Shown piece after piece: positions 28,219 to 37,560 of a stretch of 64,000 nucleotides of DNA. The notes below the pieces were generated by a model. That model saw only the letters and a program-made list of their open reading frames with translations. It ran no database searches and was not told where the DNA came from. The DNA is from CAVTWY01 sp963738615 (GTDB lineage: Bacteria; Pseudomonadota; Gammaproteobacteria; Burkholderiales; Burkholderiaceae_C): positions 1,984,001 to 2,048,000 of the forward strand of contig CAVTXI010000019.1 in the NCBI GenBank assembly GCA_963738615.1, written 5' to 3'. The position numbers were made by a program, and so were the translations under genes. The first letter of the stretch is position 1. Each line of letters starts with the position of its first letter.

Positions 28219-31200
28219 ATGATGCGCGCAGCAACAACAAGAATCGGAACGGTGATCCTGGGGGCGGTGCTGACCGCGTGCGGCGGCGATTCGCCCGATT
28301 CGACGAGCGAGCGCAGCAGCGCCGATCGAAAGGATCTGATCGAGGTCGCGGCCAAGATCGCCGCACCGTCGCAGGCCACGTGGTCGGCGGTGCGCACGCT
28401 GCCGCTGGTGCCTGCGTCGATGGCCAACCTGCCCGGCGGCAAGTTGCTGCTGTGGTCGGCCGACGAGAAGTTCCAGTTCACGCCGTTGTCGACCGTGGGC
28501 CGCACCTATGCCGCGACCTTCGACCCCGTGGCCAACACCGTCACCGAGCGCACCGTCACCGAAACCGGGCACAACATGTTCTGCCCGGGCACGACGAACC
28601 TGCCGGACGGGCGCCTGCTCGTCAATGGCGGCATCTCGTCGACGCGCACCAGCATCTTCGACCCCGCCAATGGCACGTGGAGCACGGCCGCGTCGATGAA
28701 CATCCCGCGCGGCTACCAGGCCAACACACTGCTGAAGGACGGCTCGGTCCTCACGCTCGGCGGATCGTGGAGCGGCGGCGTGGGCAACAAGCACGGCGAG
28801 GTCTGGACCGCCGCGGGCGGCTGGCAGCAACGCAGCGGCATCCCGATCGAGCCGTTCCTGTCGGTCGACACCTCGCGCAACTTCGGCGGCGACAGCCACT
28901 TCATGCTGCTGCCCGCGGGCAACGGCAAGGTGTTCCATGCCGGGCCGGGCGTGAACATGCACTGGATCACGACCGAGGGCAACGGCCGCGTGCTCGATGC
29001 CGGCCCGCGCGCCGACGACACGTTCAGCGTCAGCGGCACCACCGTGATGTACGAGCAGGGGAAGATCCTGAAGGCCGGTGGCGCGCCCGGCTACGACCGG
29101 TTCGACGCCAACGCGAACAGCTACGTCATCGACATCAACGCGGGCGTCACGGTGCGCAAGCTCGCGCCGATGGCGTACCGCAGGGCCTTCCACAACAGCG
29201 TGGTGCTGCCCAACGGCCAGGTGCTGATCGTCGGCGGCCAGACCTACGCGGTGGGCTTCGACGACGCGAACTCGGTGCTGGTGCCCGAACTGTTCGACCC
29301 CGTCACCGAAACCTTCACGACGATGCGGCCGATCGCGGTGCCGCGCAACTATCACAGCATCGCGATCCTGCTGCCCGACGCGCGTGTCGTCTCGGCCGGC
29401 GGCGGCCTGTGCGGTGCCGGGTGCGTGGCCAACCATGCCGACCTGCAGATCCTCACGCCGCACTACCTGCTCAACGACAACGGCACGCCCGCGGTGCGGC
29501 CGGTCATCACGTCGGCGCCCACGACCGCGCGCTACGGCACGACGATGACGGTGACGACCGACAGCGCGATCGCGTCGTTGGCGATGGTGCGTGCGTCGTC
29601 CACCACGCACACGGTCAACAACGACCAGCGGCGCCTGAAGCTGGCTTTCCGCGCGACCGGCGCCAACACCTGGGCCGTCGACATCCCGACCAACCCCGGC
29701 TGGGCGCTGGCCGGCGACTGGATGCTCTTCGCGCTGAACGCCGACGGCACGCCGTCGGTGGCGCGTACCGTGCGCGTGCTGTTCGACGGCGCGGTGCAGT
29801 TCTCGACGATCGACGATCAGACCTCGACCACCGGCACCGCGTTGGCGCTGCAGCCCTCGGCGACGGTGCCGGCGGGCCAGACCGCGACCTACAGTGCCAC
29901 GGGCCTGCCGCCGGGGCTCGCGATCAATGCCGCCACCGGCCGCATCAGCGGCACGCCCACGATCGCCGGTCGCTTCCCCGTCACCGTGCGAGCCGCCACG
30001 GCGCAGGCCGCGGTGACGACCGACTTCGTCTGGCAACTCGACAACCCGGCCGACCTCGTGCCGGGGCTGAAGGGTGAGTACTTCCCGAACCGCACGCTCA
30101 CCGGCGCGGCGGTGCGCACGGTCACCGAAGCGGTGAACTTCGCCTGGGGCACGGCGTCGCCGGGCGCGGGTGTGCCGGCGGGCAACTTCTCGGTGCGCTG
30201 GACCGGCTGGCTGCTGCCGTCGGTCAGTGGCAACCACGTGCTGCAGACCGAATCCGCCGACGGCGTGCGCGTGTGGGTCAACGATGTCCTGGTCATCGAC
30301 AACTGGACCCTCCACGGCAACACCCTGAACAACAGCCCCTCGATCGCGCTGACCGCGGGCGTGCGCACGTCCGTGCGCATGGCGTATTTCGAGGGTGGCA
30401 GTGGCGGCGCGACCGCGCGCCTGCGGTGGGCAGGGCCCGGCAGCAGCACGTTCGCGGCGATCCCGGCCGCCAACCTGCGCAGCCTGTCGCTGGTGCCGAA
30501 TGCAGCACCGACGCTGGCCACGCCGCCGTCGCAGGCGGGCATGATCGGCACCGCCGCATCGCTGGCGGTGGTGGCGAGCGACCCCGAGGGCAATGCGCTC
30601 ACGTTCTTGGCGTCGGGCTTGCCGCCGGGCCTGACCATCGCGACGACCACGGGCGTGATCGCCGGCACGCCCACCACCAGCGGCACCTTCACCGTCACGG
30701 TCGGTGTCGACGACGGCCGCGGCGGCAGCACCGCCGTGCAGTTCTCGTGGACCGTTCTCGACGCGGCGCCGCAACTGCTGCCGGTCGCTGCACCCGGGGT
30801 CACGTCGGGCGGCACGGCGTCGTGGCGAGCCGACGTGTCCGTGGTCGGCAGCTACACCTACCAGTGGGACTTCGGCGACGGCAGCGCGCCCAGTGCGTGG
30901 TCGTCGTCGAACACGATGACGCACACCTATGCGAATGCGGGCGTCTATCGCGTGACGGTCAGCGCACGCACCAGCGACGGGCGGCTGTCAACGTCGTCGT
31001 TCTGGCAGGCGGTGGGCGGCGCCACCGGGCTGGCCGGGCGTTCGTCATCACCCGTGCTGCTCGAGCCGCGCAGCGGTGCGTCGCCGCGGCTGTGGGTCGT
31101 GAACCCGGACAACGACTCGGTCAGCGTGTTCGACACCGGCACGCGCGCACGTGTGGCCGAAGTCGCCGTGGGCGCGCAGCCGCAGACGCTGGCGCTGGCG

Positions 31201-33755
31201 CCGAGCGGACGCGTGTGGGTCGTCAACAAGGCCAGCGCGACGTTGAGCCTGGTGTCGGCGAACTCGTTGTCGGTGGTGCAGACCGTGGCGCTCGCGCGCG
31301 CGTCGATGCCCCACGGCATCGTGATCGCCGTCGACGGCACGGCTTTCGTCGCGCACGAGGCCACCGGCACGCTTCAGCGCGTGGCCGCCGACGGCTCGCT
31401 CCAGGCAAGCGTGAACCTCGGGCCCAACCTGCGGCACCTTGCGCTTGACGCGGCGGGCACGCGGCTGCTGGTGTCGCGCTTCGTCACGCCCGCGCTGCCG
31501 GGCGAGGGCACGGCGGTGGTCCAGACCAGCGTGAACGGCCAGCCGCGCGGCGGCGAAGTGATGGTGGTCGACGCGGCCTCGCTGGTCGTTCAGCGCACGG
31601 TCGTGCTTCAGCACAGCGAGCGCGTCGACTCGCCGGTGCAGGGTCGCGGCATCCCGAACTACCTCGGCGCGCCCGTGATCGCGCCCGATGGTCGGCGGGC
31701 GTGGGTTCCGTCGAAGCAAGACAACGTCAGGCGCGGTGTGCTGCGCGACGGCGCGACGCTGGACTTCCAGAACACGATCCGCGCCGTCAGTTCGCGCATC
31801 GACCTGTCGACGCTGGCCGAAGACGCGGCCGCTCGTGTCGACCACGACAACGCGGGTGTCGCCAGCGCGGCGGCGTTCGATCCCACCGGGGCCTACCTCT
31901 TCGTCGCCCTCGAGAACAGTCGGCAGGTCGCGGTGGTCGACGCGGCGCGCGGTTTCGAGCTGTTCCGCCTCGAGGCGGGTCGTGCGCCGCAGGGCGTCGC
32001 GGTGGCGGCCGACGGCAACACGCTCTACGTCCACAACTTCATGGACCGCACCGTCGGCGCGTACGACCTGACGCGCCTGCGACAGTACGGCGAGACGAAT
32101 GTGCCGCTGCTGGCGTCGATGGCGTCGGTGACCACCGACAAACTGTCGGCGCAGGTGCTCGTCGGCAAGCGCCTCTTCTACGACGCGCGCGACACGCGCC
32201 TTTCGCGTGACGCGTACATCTCGTGCGCGGCCTGCCACAACGACGGCGCGCACGATGGCCGCACGTGGGACTTCACCGGCTTCGGCGAGGGCTTGCGCAA
32301 CACCATCAGCCTGCGCGGGCGCGGGGGCGCACAAGGGCGTCTGCACTGGAGCGCGAACTTCGACGAGGTGCAAGACTTCGAAGGTCAGATCCGCACGCTC
32401 GCGCAGGGCAGCGGCCTGATGACCGACGCGCAGCTCCAGACCGGCACGCGCAGCCAGCCGCTGGGCGACCGCAAGGCCGGCCTCAGCGCCGACCTCGATG
32501 CGCTGGCGGCCTACGTCGCCTCGCTGTCGAGCTTCGATGCCTCGCCCTGGCGCGCGGCCGACGGCAGCCTGACCGCGACAGGGCAGAGCGGGCGCGGCGT
32601 CTTCGCCGCGCGCTGCGCCACCTGCCACGGCGGCAGCGACTTCACCGACTCGGCCAGCGGCACGATGCACAACGTCGGCACGCTGAAGCCGTCGAGCGGC
32701 CAGCGCCTTGGGGGCGCATTGACGGGCATCGACGCACCGACGCTGCGCGACGCGTGGGCGACCGCGCCCTACCTGCACGACGGTTCGGCCGCCACGATCC
32801 AGGACGCGGTTCGCGCGCACAACGTGTTGTCGCTGACGGCCACCGAGGTCGATGCGGTTGCCGACTACGTGCGCCAGATCGGGCGTGATGAAGCCGCGCC
32901 GTCGGGGCCGACAACGTTCACGTCGCCGGTCTTCGGTGCGGCCGCGGGCACGTCTTTCGCTGACCCGGTCGTCGATGGGCAATGGCTCACCGGCGTCGTC
33001 GTGCGCGCAGGTTCGTGGGTCGACGGCATCCAGGGCCTCGCGTCGCCATCGAACTTGCCGTCACGTGGCGGCAACGGCGGCGACGTATTCACGGTGACGT
33101 GGCCAGCCGGCGAGTACCCGGTCCGTTTCTTCGGCGTGGTCGGAGAGTACGTCGGGCAGATCGGCTTCGTCACCAACACCGGCCGCGTGCTCGGGCCCTA
33201 TGGCGCGGCGCTCGGGCCAGGCTGGGGCGCGGCGTTCGACTTCACCGTGCCCGCGGGTGGGCGCATCGTCGGCTTCACCGGCCGCACGGGCAGCTACCTG
33301 AACGCGGTCGGCGTGATCTACGTGCAGGACGCACCCGGCCCTCGCGCATCGCCGATCTTCGGCGCCGCGACCGGCACCACGTTCACCGACCCGGTGGCCG
33401 CGGGCCAGGCACTGACCGGCGTGGTCGTGCAGGCGGGGTCGTGGGTCGACGGCATGCAGGGGCTGGCGCTGCCGTCGGACCTGCCGCATCGCGGCGGCCT
33501 GGGTGGCGGGCGCAACGTCGTGACGTGGCCTGCCGGCGAGCACCTCGTGCGCATCTTCGGCGTCGGTGGCGACTACGTCGGGCAAGTCGGCTTCGTCACC
33601 AACACCGGTCGCGTGCTCGGGCCGTACGGTGCGGCGCTTGGTCCCGGCTGGGGCAACGCGTTCGACTTCACCGTGCCGACCGGCAACCGCATCGTGGGCT
33701 TCACGGGGCGCGTCGGCGCGTACCTGCATGCGATCGGCGTGCTGTATGGGCCCTC
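28219..33755 (+). CDS. Galactose oxidase-like copper radical oxidase fused to PA14, PKD, beta-propeller, diheme cytochrome and jacalin domains
   Basis: A lipoprotein of more than 1840 residues (lipobox LTAC, Cys21). The galactose-oxidase domain keeps the catalytic set by alignment: Cys122 (MFCPG), Tyr166 (RGYQ), Tyr378-His379 (NYHSI) and His464 (TTHTVNNDQRR), matching C228, Y272, Y495/H496 and H581. Then come a putative-Ig domain, PA14 (GLKGEYFPN to WAGPGSS), another Ig domain, PKD (YTYQWDFGDGSAP), a YVTN-type beta-propeller (VNPDNDSVSVFDTG), and a cytochrome-c-peroxidase/MauG-like domain with CAACH (from Cys1336) and CATCH (from Cys1466). Two jacalin-like repeats (FGVVGEYVGQIGFVTNTGR, FGVGGDYVGQVGFVTNTGR) follow. 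The natural stop is missing: a MITE-like palindrome follows the last domain and the frame stays open to 35151. It may oxidise an alcohol or sugar and pass electrons to its own hemes (inference). Confidence 0.9.
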
Positions 33756-33916
33756 GTGTGGTGTTGCACGCTATGCGGCACATAAAACCGCGTCTTTGCC
33801 GCCCTGGCGGCGTTGCAAATCCTCGCGATACAACGACGTATCGCTGCGGTTTGCGCCTAGCCAGGACGACAAATCCATCGGTTTTATTAAGTGCCGCATA
33901 GCGTGCAACACCACAC
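33756..33916 (+). mobile_element. MITE-like palindromic element, about 161 bp
   Basis: The ends are perfect 26-bp inverted repeats beginning GTGTGGTGTTGCACGC. A further 9 bp (ATAAAACCG and its complement) pair after a 3-base bulge. Internal arms (GCGATAC with GTATCGC) let the whole element fold into a long hairpin. It codes for nothing recognisable and is more A+T-rich than its surroundings. No clear target duplication was seen. Its left end abuts the last jacalin domain of the upstream gene and it lies just before the cytochrome c gene. Confidence 0.82.
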
Positions 33917-33943
33917 TAGCGTCGGCGACGAAGGGCGGGCAGG

Positions 33944-34477
33944 TTGAAGGCGGTTCGCTTGGGGATGGTGACCGTGCTCGGCGCGCTCGTGGTTGCTGGT
34001 GCGGCCGTCGGCCTCGCGCGGCTGCAGGAGTACGCGCGCGGCCGAGGCATCTACGAAGGCAGTGTCGGCGTGCCCGCGAGGGTCGACGGGCAGGACTTCG
34101 CGCTGCCCGCGCAGGCGAGCCGCTGCGTGAATTGCCATGCGACGGTCGCTGCGGCGACGCAAGCTGCAGCGTCGGCATCGGTGTCGACTCCGACTCCGAC
34201 TCCGACTCCGACTCCGACTCCGACTCCGACTCCGACTCCGACTCCGACCCTGACCCGCTCCGCCTCGCCGACCACGCTGGGCCCTGCGCTGACCTCGTCG
34301 CATCTGCGCGAGGCGCGCGCGCGCCGCGGCGGGCCGCCGTCACGCTACGACGCGGCGGCGCTGTGCCGACTGCTGCGCACGGGCATCGATCCGGCCCACG
34401 TGCTGATCACGCGCGCGATGCCGCGCTTCGACATCACGGGCGACGATTGCGAGGCGCTGTGGCGGTTTCTCGGATGA
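33944..34477 (+). CDS. Membrane-anchored c-type cytochrome with TP-repeat linker
   Basis: 177 residues from a TTG start (an ATG at 33965 is the alternative). An uncleaved hydrophobic N-terminus (MVTVLGALVVAGAAVGLA) is followed by one heme-c site CVNCH and then a long Thr-Pro linker encoded by ten copies of a six-base repeat. The distal part (LGPALTSSHLREARARRGGP, LCRLLRTGIDPAHVLITRAM with MPRF as possible Met ligand) is cytochrome-like. Its stop overlaps the SCO1 start (ATGA). It may accept electrons from the diheme domain of the upstream oxidase (inference). The MITE lies immediately upstream, so its native promoter or leader may be altered. Confidence 0.75.
   Translation: MKAVRLGMVTVLGALVVAGAAVGLARLQEYARGRGIYEGSVGVPARVDGQDFALPAQASRCVNCHATVAAATQAAASASVSTPTPTPTPTPTPTPTPTPTPTLTRSASPTTLGPALTSSHLREARARRGGPPSRYDAAALCRLLRTGIDPAHVLITRAMPRFDITGDDCEALWRFLG
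34185..34244 (+). repeat. Hexanucleotide tandem repeat (CGACTC)10
   Basis: Ten perfect copies of CGACTC followed by degenerate copies. In the cytochrome frame it encodes alternating Thr and Pro; because the unit is 6 bp, copy-number change lengthens or shortens the linker without shifting the frame. Confidence 0.95.
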
Positions 34478-35151
34478 ACCACGCGCCGATCGCCGTGACG
34501 TCGCGCCGTCTCGCGATCGGTGCTGCATGCGGCGCGGTATTCGGCGCACTGTCCGGCGCGCTGCCTGGCGCGACGGTGCCTGCACGCGCGCAGACCACAC
34601 GCGGCGCCGCGGCGCGGCCGGGCGAGCGTGAACGCGCACCGAGCGCGTCCGCGCACGACCCGATGGGCCCGATCGTTCCGCCTCAGGCGATGCCGCCGTT
34701 CCCGCTGCTGATGCACGACGGACAGCGCAGCGACACGATCGAGGTGATGCGCGGTCGCGTCACCGCGGTGCAGTTGATGTTCACGGGCTGCAGCGGCGTG
34801 TGCCCGATCCAGGGCGCGCTGTTCGCAGCGGTGGCGCAGGGCATCGCGGCGCATCCGCACATGCAGCTGCTGTCGCTGACGATCGACCCGCTGAGTGACG
34901 ATGCGCCCGCGCTGCGCCGCTGGCTCGCGCAGTTCGGCGCCCCGCCGCGGTGGCTGGCCGCGGCCCCGCGCGTCGCGGACGTCGACGCGCTGCGGCTTCG
35001 GCTCGGCGGGCCGGGTGGCGACGCGGGCGATGCGCACACGCGGCAGGTGCACGTGTTCGACCGCCAGGCCAGACTCGCGTACCGCACCGCCGAGCTGCCG
35101 GCCGCGCGCGTCGTCCTCGAGGCGATGACCGTGATCGGTCGCGCAAGCTGA
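34474..35151 (+). CDS. SCO1/SenC-family copper/thiol protein
   Basis: 225 residues from an ATG overlapping the cytochrome stop. A twin-arginine-like start (SRRLAIGAACGAVFGAL) ends with a cleavage site near ARAQ. The thioredoxin-like domain carries the copper/redox motif TGCSGVCPIQGALF (CxxxC) and a downstream histidine in HTRQVHVFD, as in SCO1. SCO proteins deliver copper to CuA or act as thiol reductases. Here no CuA oxidase is adjacent; the nearest copper enzyme is the galactose-oxidase fusion, so it may metallate that enzyme (inference). The frame of the upstream giant gene runs open into this gene because its stop is lost. Confidence 0.85.
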   Translation: MNHAPIAVTSRRLAIGAACGAVFGALSGALPGATVPARAQTTRGAAARPGERERAPSASAHDPMGPIVPPQAMPPFPLLMHDGQRSDTIEVMRGRVTAVQLMFTGCSGVCPIQGALFAAVAQGIAAHPHMQLLSLTIDPLSDDAPALRRWLAQFGAPPRWLAAAPRVADVDALRLRLGGPGGDAGDAHTRQVHVFDRQARLAYRTAELPAARVVLEAMTVIGRAS

Positions 35152-35354
35152 CCGGCGAGCGGTATCGCTCGCAAGCGCACCGATCGCAGTCGTTGCTGGC
35201 ACGAGCGTATCGTCGCGCGCAGAAGCGTTCGATCGATGCGCGCGAGTCGATCTCGGGGCTTCGGGTTAGATTCGCCGCCCGTGGTTCGGTCGACGCGCGT
35301 GCATGTGAGCATGCGTGTGCGTGCCGCCGCCGCGCTGTCGTCACCCTCCGAACC

Positions 35355-36059
35355 ATGCCCCAACCCACGCGATCCCGCGCCGCCGTCCGCCGTCGACCAC
35401 CCTGTGTGCTCGTCACCGGCTTCGAGCCGTTCGGCGGCGACCCGATCAACCCGTCGGCGATGTTGGCGCAGTCGCTCGAGGGTCAGTCGATCGCGGGCCA
35501 TCGCGTGGTCGGTCGCGTGTTGCCTTGCGTGTTCGGCGACGCGGTTCGCGATCTCGATGCCGCGATCGACGAGCTTCGCCCCTCGCTCGTGCTGTGCACC
35601 GGCCTCGCCGCCAGCCGCATGGGCTTGAGCTTCGAGCGCGTCGCGATCAACCTTGTCGACGCACGCATCGTCGACAACGCGGGTGCTGCACCGATTGATC
35701 AGCGGGTGGTCCGCACCAAGCGCGACGCGTGGTTCACCAACCTGCCGGTGAAGGCGATGGTGCAAGCCGCGCACGACGAGGGCGTGATGGCCGAGCTGTC
35801 GTTGTCGGCAGGAACCTTCGTCTGCAACGCCGTCTTCTTCGGTCTGATGACGCGCGTGGCGCGTGAGCGGCGCAGCGCCGAGCGTGGGGGCACGCCGATG
35901 CGCGGCGGCTTCATGCATGTCCCCAACCTCGCCGACGACGGCCGATTCGACCCGTCCGCGATGAGCCTCGCCGAGATGCAGCGCGGTGTGCGCGCCGCGT
36001 TGGCCGCGGCGCTGACGCATGATCGCGACCTGCGCGTCGCGGGGGGCGCGGTGGCGTGA
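35355..36059 (+). CDS. pcp: Pyrrolidone-carboxylate (pyroglutamyl) peptidase
   Basis: 234 residues from the ATG giving MPQPTRSRAAV. The substrate loop TGFEPFGGDPINPS, the catalytic glutamate in FERVAINLVDARIVDN, the nucleophile cysteine in SAGTFVCNAVFF and the histidine in GFMHVPN are all present, as in C15 cysteine peptidases. It removes N-terminal 5-oxoproline from peptides in the cytoplasm. It is preceded by about 200 bp of non-coding DNA after the SCO1 gene. Together with the 5-oxoprolinase it can recycle pyroglutamate to glutamate. Confidence 0.93.
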   Translation: MPQPTRSRAAVRRRPPCVLVTGFEPFGGDPINPSAMLAQSLEGQSIAGHRVVGRVLPCVFGDAVRDLDAAIDELRPSLVLCTGLAASRMGLSFERVAINLVDARIVDNAGAAPIDQRVVRTKRDAWFTNLPVKAMVQAAHDEGVMAELSLSAGTFVCNAVFFGLMTRVARERRSAERGGTPMRGGFMHVPNLADDGRFDPSAMSLAEMQRGVRAALAAALTHDRDLRVAGGAVA

Positions 36060-36093
36060 GTTTCGAACCCGCGCTCTTGGGGCCTACTTCTGC

Positions 36094-36927
36094 ATGAACA
36101 GCATCGCTGATCACCGCCGCTTCTACGCCGAGTACATCGTCCGTAGCACCGGCTCGACAAGCGCGCGGCTGATCGAAGCCTTCGCCAGCGTGCCGCGTGA
36201 AGACTTCCTGGGCCCGGGTCCATGGCAGGTCTTCGTTGGCTCGGGCTACATCCCCACGATCTCCGACGATCCTCGGTTGATCTATCAGAACGTGCTGGTG
36301 GCGCTTGCGTCGGATCGAAACATCAACAACGGGGAGCCTTCGCTACACGCGCGGTCCCTCGCCGCGGTGGCCCCGGCACTCGGCGAATCGGTCGTCCATC
36401 TCGGCGCGGGAACCGGCTACTACTCGGCCGTGCTCGCAACGTTGGTTGGCGCGCAGGGAAGGGTGCTGGCCATCGAGCGAGAGGCCGATCTGGCGCAGCG
36501 CGCGCGTGGTTGCCTTCGCGATTTCGGGAACGTCGAAGTGCGATGTGCTTCGGCCACCGACATCGTCTTGCCCGAGTGCGATGTCATCTACGTCAACGCA
36601 GGCGCGACGCACCCGCCTGACGCGTGGCTCGATGCACTTCGAGTCGGTGGGCGCTTGGTGATGCCGCTCACGCCGAACGAAGGCTTTGGCGTCATGCTCA
36701 TGGTCACGCGCAAGGCGCCGGATGCCTACGCGGCGAGCGCGTTCGTCAGGGCGGCGTTCATTCCGTGCATTGGTGCACGCGACGACGCGACCTCGGCATC
36801 GGTTTCGACGGCACTCGAGCGGCAATCGTTGAAGGAGGTGCGGTCTCTTCAACGCGGCACCGAGCCCGACGCAACCGCCTGGTGTGTCGGTTCGGGCTGG
36901 TGGCTGTCGAGTCGCGAACCTGCGTGA
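36094..36927 (+). CDS. Protein-L-isoaspartate O-methyltransferase-like methyltransferase
   Basis: 277 residues from MNSIADHRRFYAEYIV. The N-terminal REDFLGPGPW and the SAM-binding loop VVHLGAGTGYYSAVLATLVG, followed by VLAIEREADLAQRARGCL, are PCMT-like (FrkB/PcmT family). The DVIYVNAGATHPPDAWLD segment corresponds to the post-II motif. The substrate may be isoaspartyl protein or a small molecule; the divergent C-terminus makes strict Pcm unlikely. Confidence 0.75.
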   Translation: MNSIADHRRFYAEYIVRSTGSTSARLIEAFASVPREDFLGPGPWQVFVGSGYIPTISDDPRLIYQNVLVALASDRNINNGEPSLHARSLAAVAPALGESVVHLGAGTGYYSAVLATLVGAQGRVLAIEREADLAQRARGCLRDFGNVEVRCASATDIVLPECDVIYVNAGATHPPDAWLDALRVGGRLVMPLTPNEGFGVMLMVTRKAPDAYAASAFVRAAFIPCIGARDDATSASVSTALERQSLKEVRSLQRGTEPDATAWCVGSGWWLSSREPA

Positions 36928-36945
36928 GTCCTGCGCCACGTTCTA

Positions 36946-37560
36946 ATGCTTGACCGAACCCTGCTGCGCCTGCTGCAACCGCTGACGACCGGCGTGGCGC
37001 AGCGCCTGCATCGTGCGGGCATTCATGCCGACGCGATCACGTGGGTGTCGTTCGCGCTTGGCATGGCGGCGTGCGCGGCGATCGTGCAGCGGCAGTACAC
37101 GATCGCCATCGCGTTGATGCTCGCGGGCCGTGCCGCCGACGGGCTCGACGGTGCGGTGGCGCGTCTGGGCAAGCCGACCGATCGCGGCGCGTTCCTCGAC
37201 ATCACGCTCGACTTCCTGTTCTATGCCGGCGTACCGCTGGCTTTCGCGTGGGCCGCCCCCGACAGTAATGCGCTCGCGGCGGCGACGCTCCTGGCGGCGT
37301 TCCTTGGTACGGGGTCGAGCTTCCTGGCGCTGGCGACGTTGGCGGCGCGTCGCGGCATCGGCAACCCGGCCATGCCGAACAAGGGCTTCTACTTTGTCGG
37401 CGGGTTGACCGAAGGCACCGAAACGATCGTGTGCTTCATCGCCATGTGCCTGTGGCCGCTGAGCTTCTCGCCGATCGCCTTCGGCTTTGCGCTGCTGTGC
37501 GTGGTGACGATCGCCACGCGCGTGGTCGCAGGCATGGCGCTGCTGCGCGATCCACCGTGA
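36946..37560 (+). CDS. CDP-alcohol phosphatidyltransferase
   Basis: 204 residues with about five membrane helices and the diagnostic metal-binding motif DG-x2-AR-x8-G-x3-D-x3-D (DGLDGAVARLGKPTDRGAFL then DITLD). It joins a CDP-linked donor to an alcohol in membrane lipid synthesis. The acceptor (glycerol-phosphate, inositol, serine or other) cannot be read. Its stop overlaps the start of the first DUF3047 gene. Confidence 0.88.
   Translation: MLDRTLLRLLQPLTTGVAQRLHRAGIHADAITWVSFALGMAACAAIVQRQYTIAIALMLAGRAADGLDGAVARLGKPTDRGAFLDITLDFLFYAGVPLAFAWAAPDSNALAAATLLAAFLGTGSSFLALATLAARRGIGNPAMPNKGFYFVGGLTEGTETIVCFIAMCLWPLSFSPIAFGFALLCVVTIATRVVAGMALLRDPP

Noticed and set aside
24393..28505. A 1370-residue minus-strand open frame
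   Set aside because: It is the complement of the oxoprolinase gene, is rich in His and Arg, and has no recognisable domains; such long shadows are common in high-G+C DNA.
34185..34250. A short CRISPR-like array
   Set aside because: The unit is 6 bp with no spacers, so it is a simple tandem repeat.
28219..35151. One 2310-residue gene covering oxidase, palindrome and SCO1
   Set aside because: The stretch 33,944-34,470 in this frame is the shadow of the cytochrome c gene and has Ser-Asp repeats only from the hexamer. Three genes are more likely, although the stop loss is reported.
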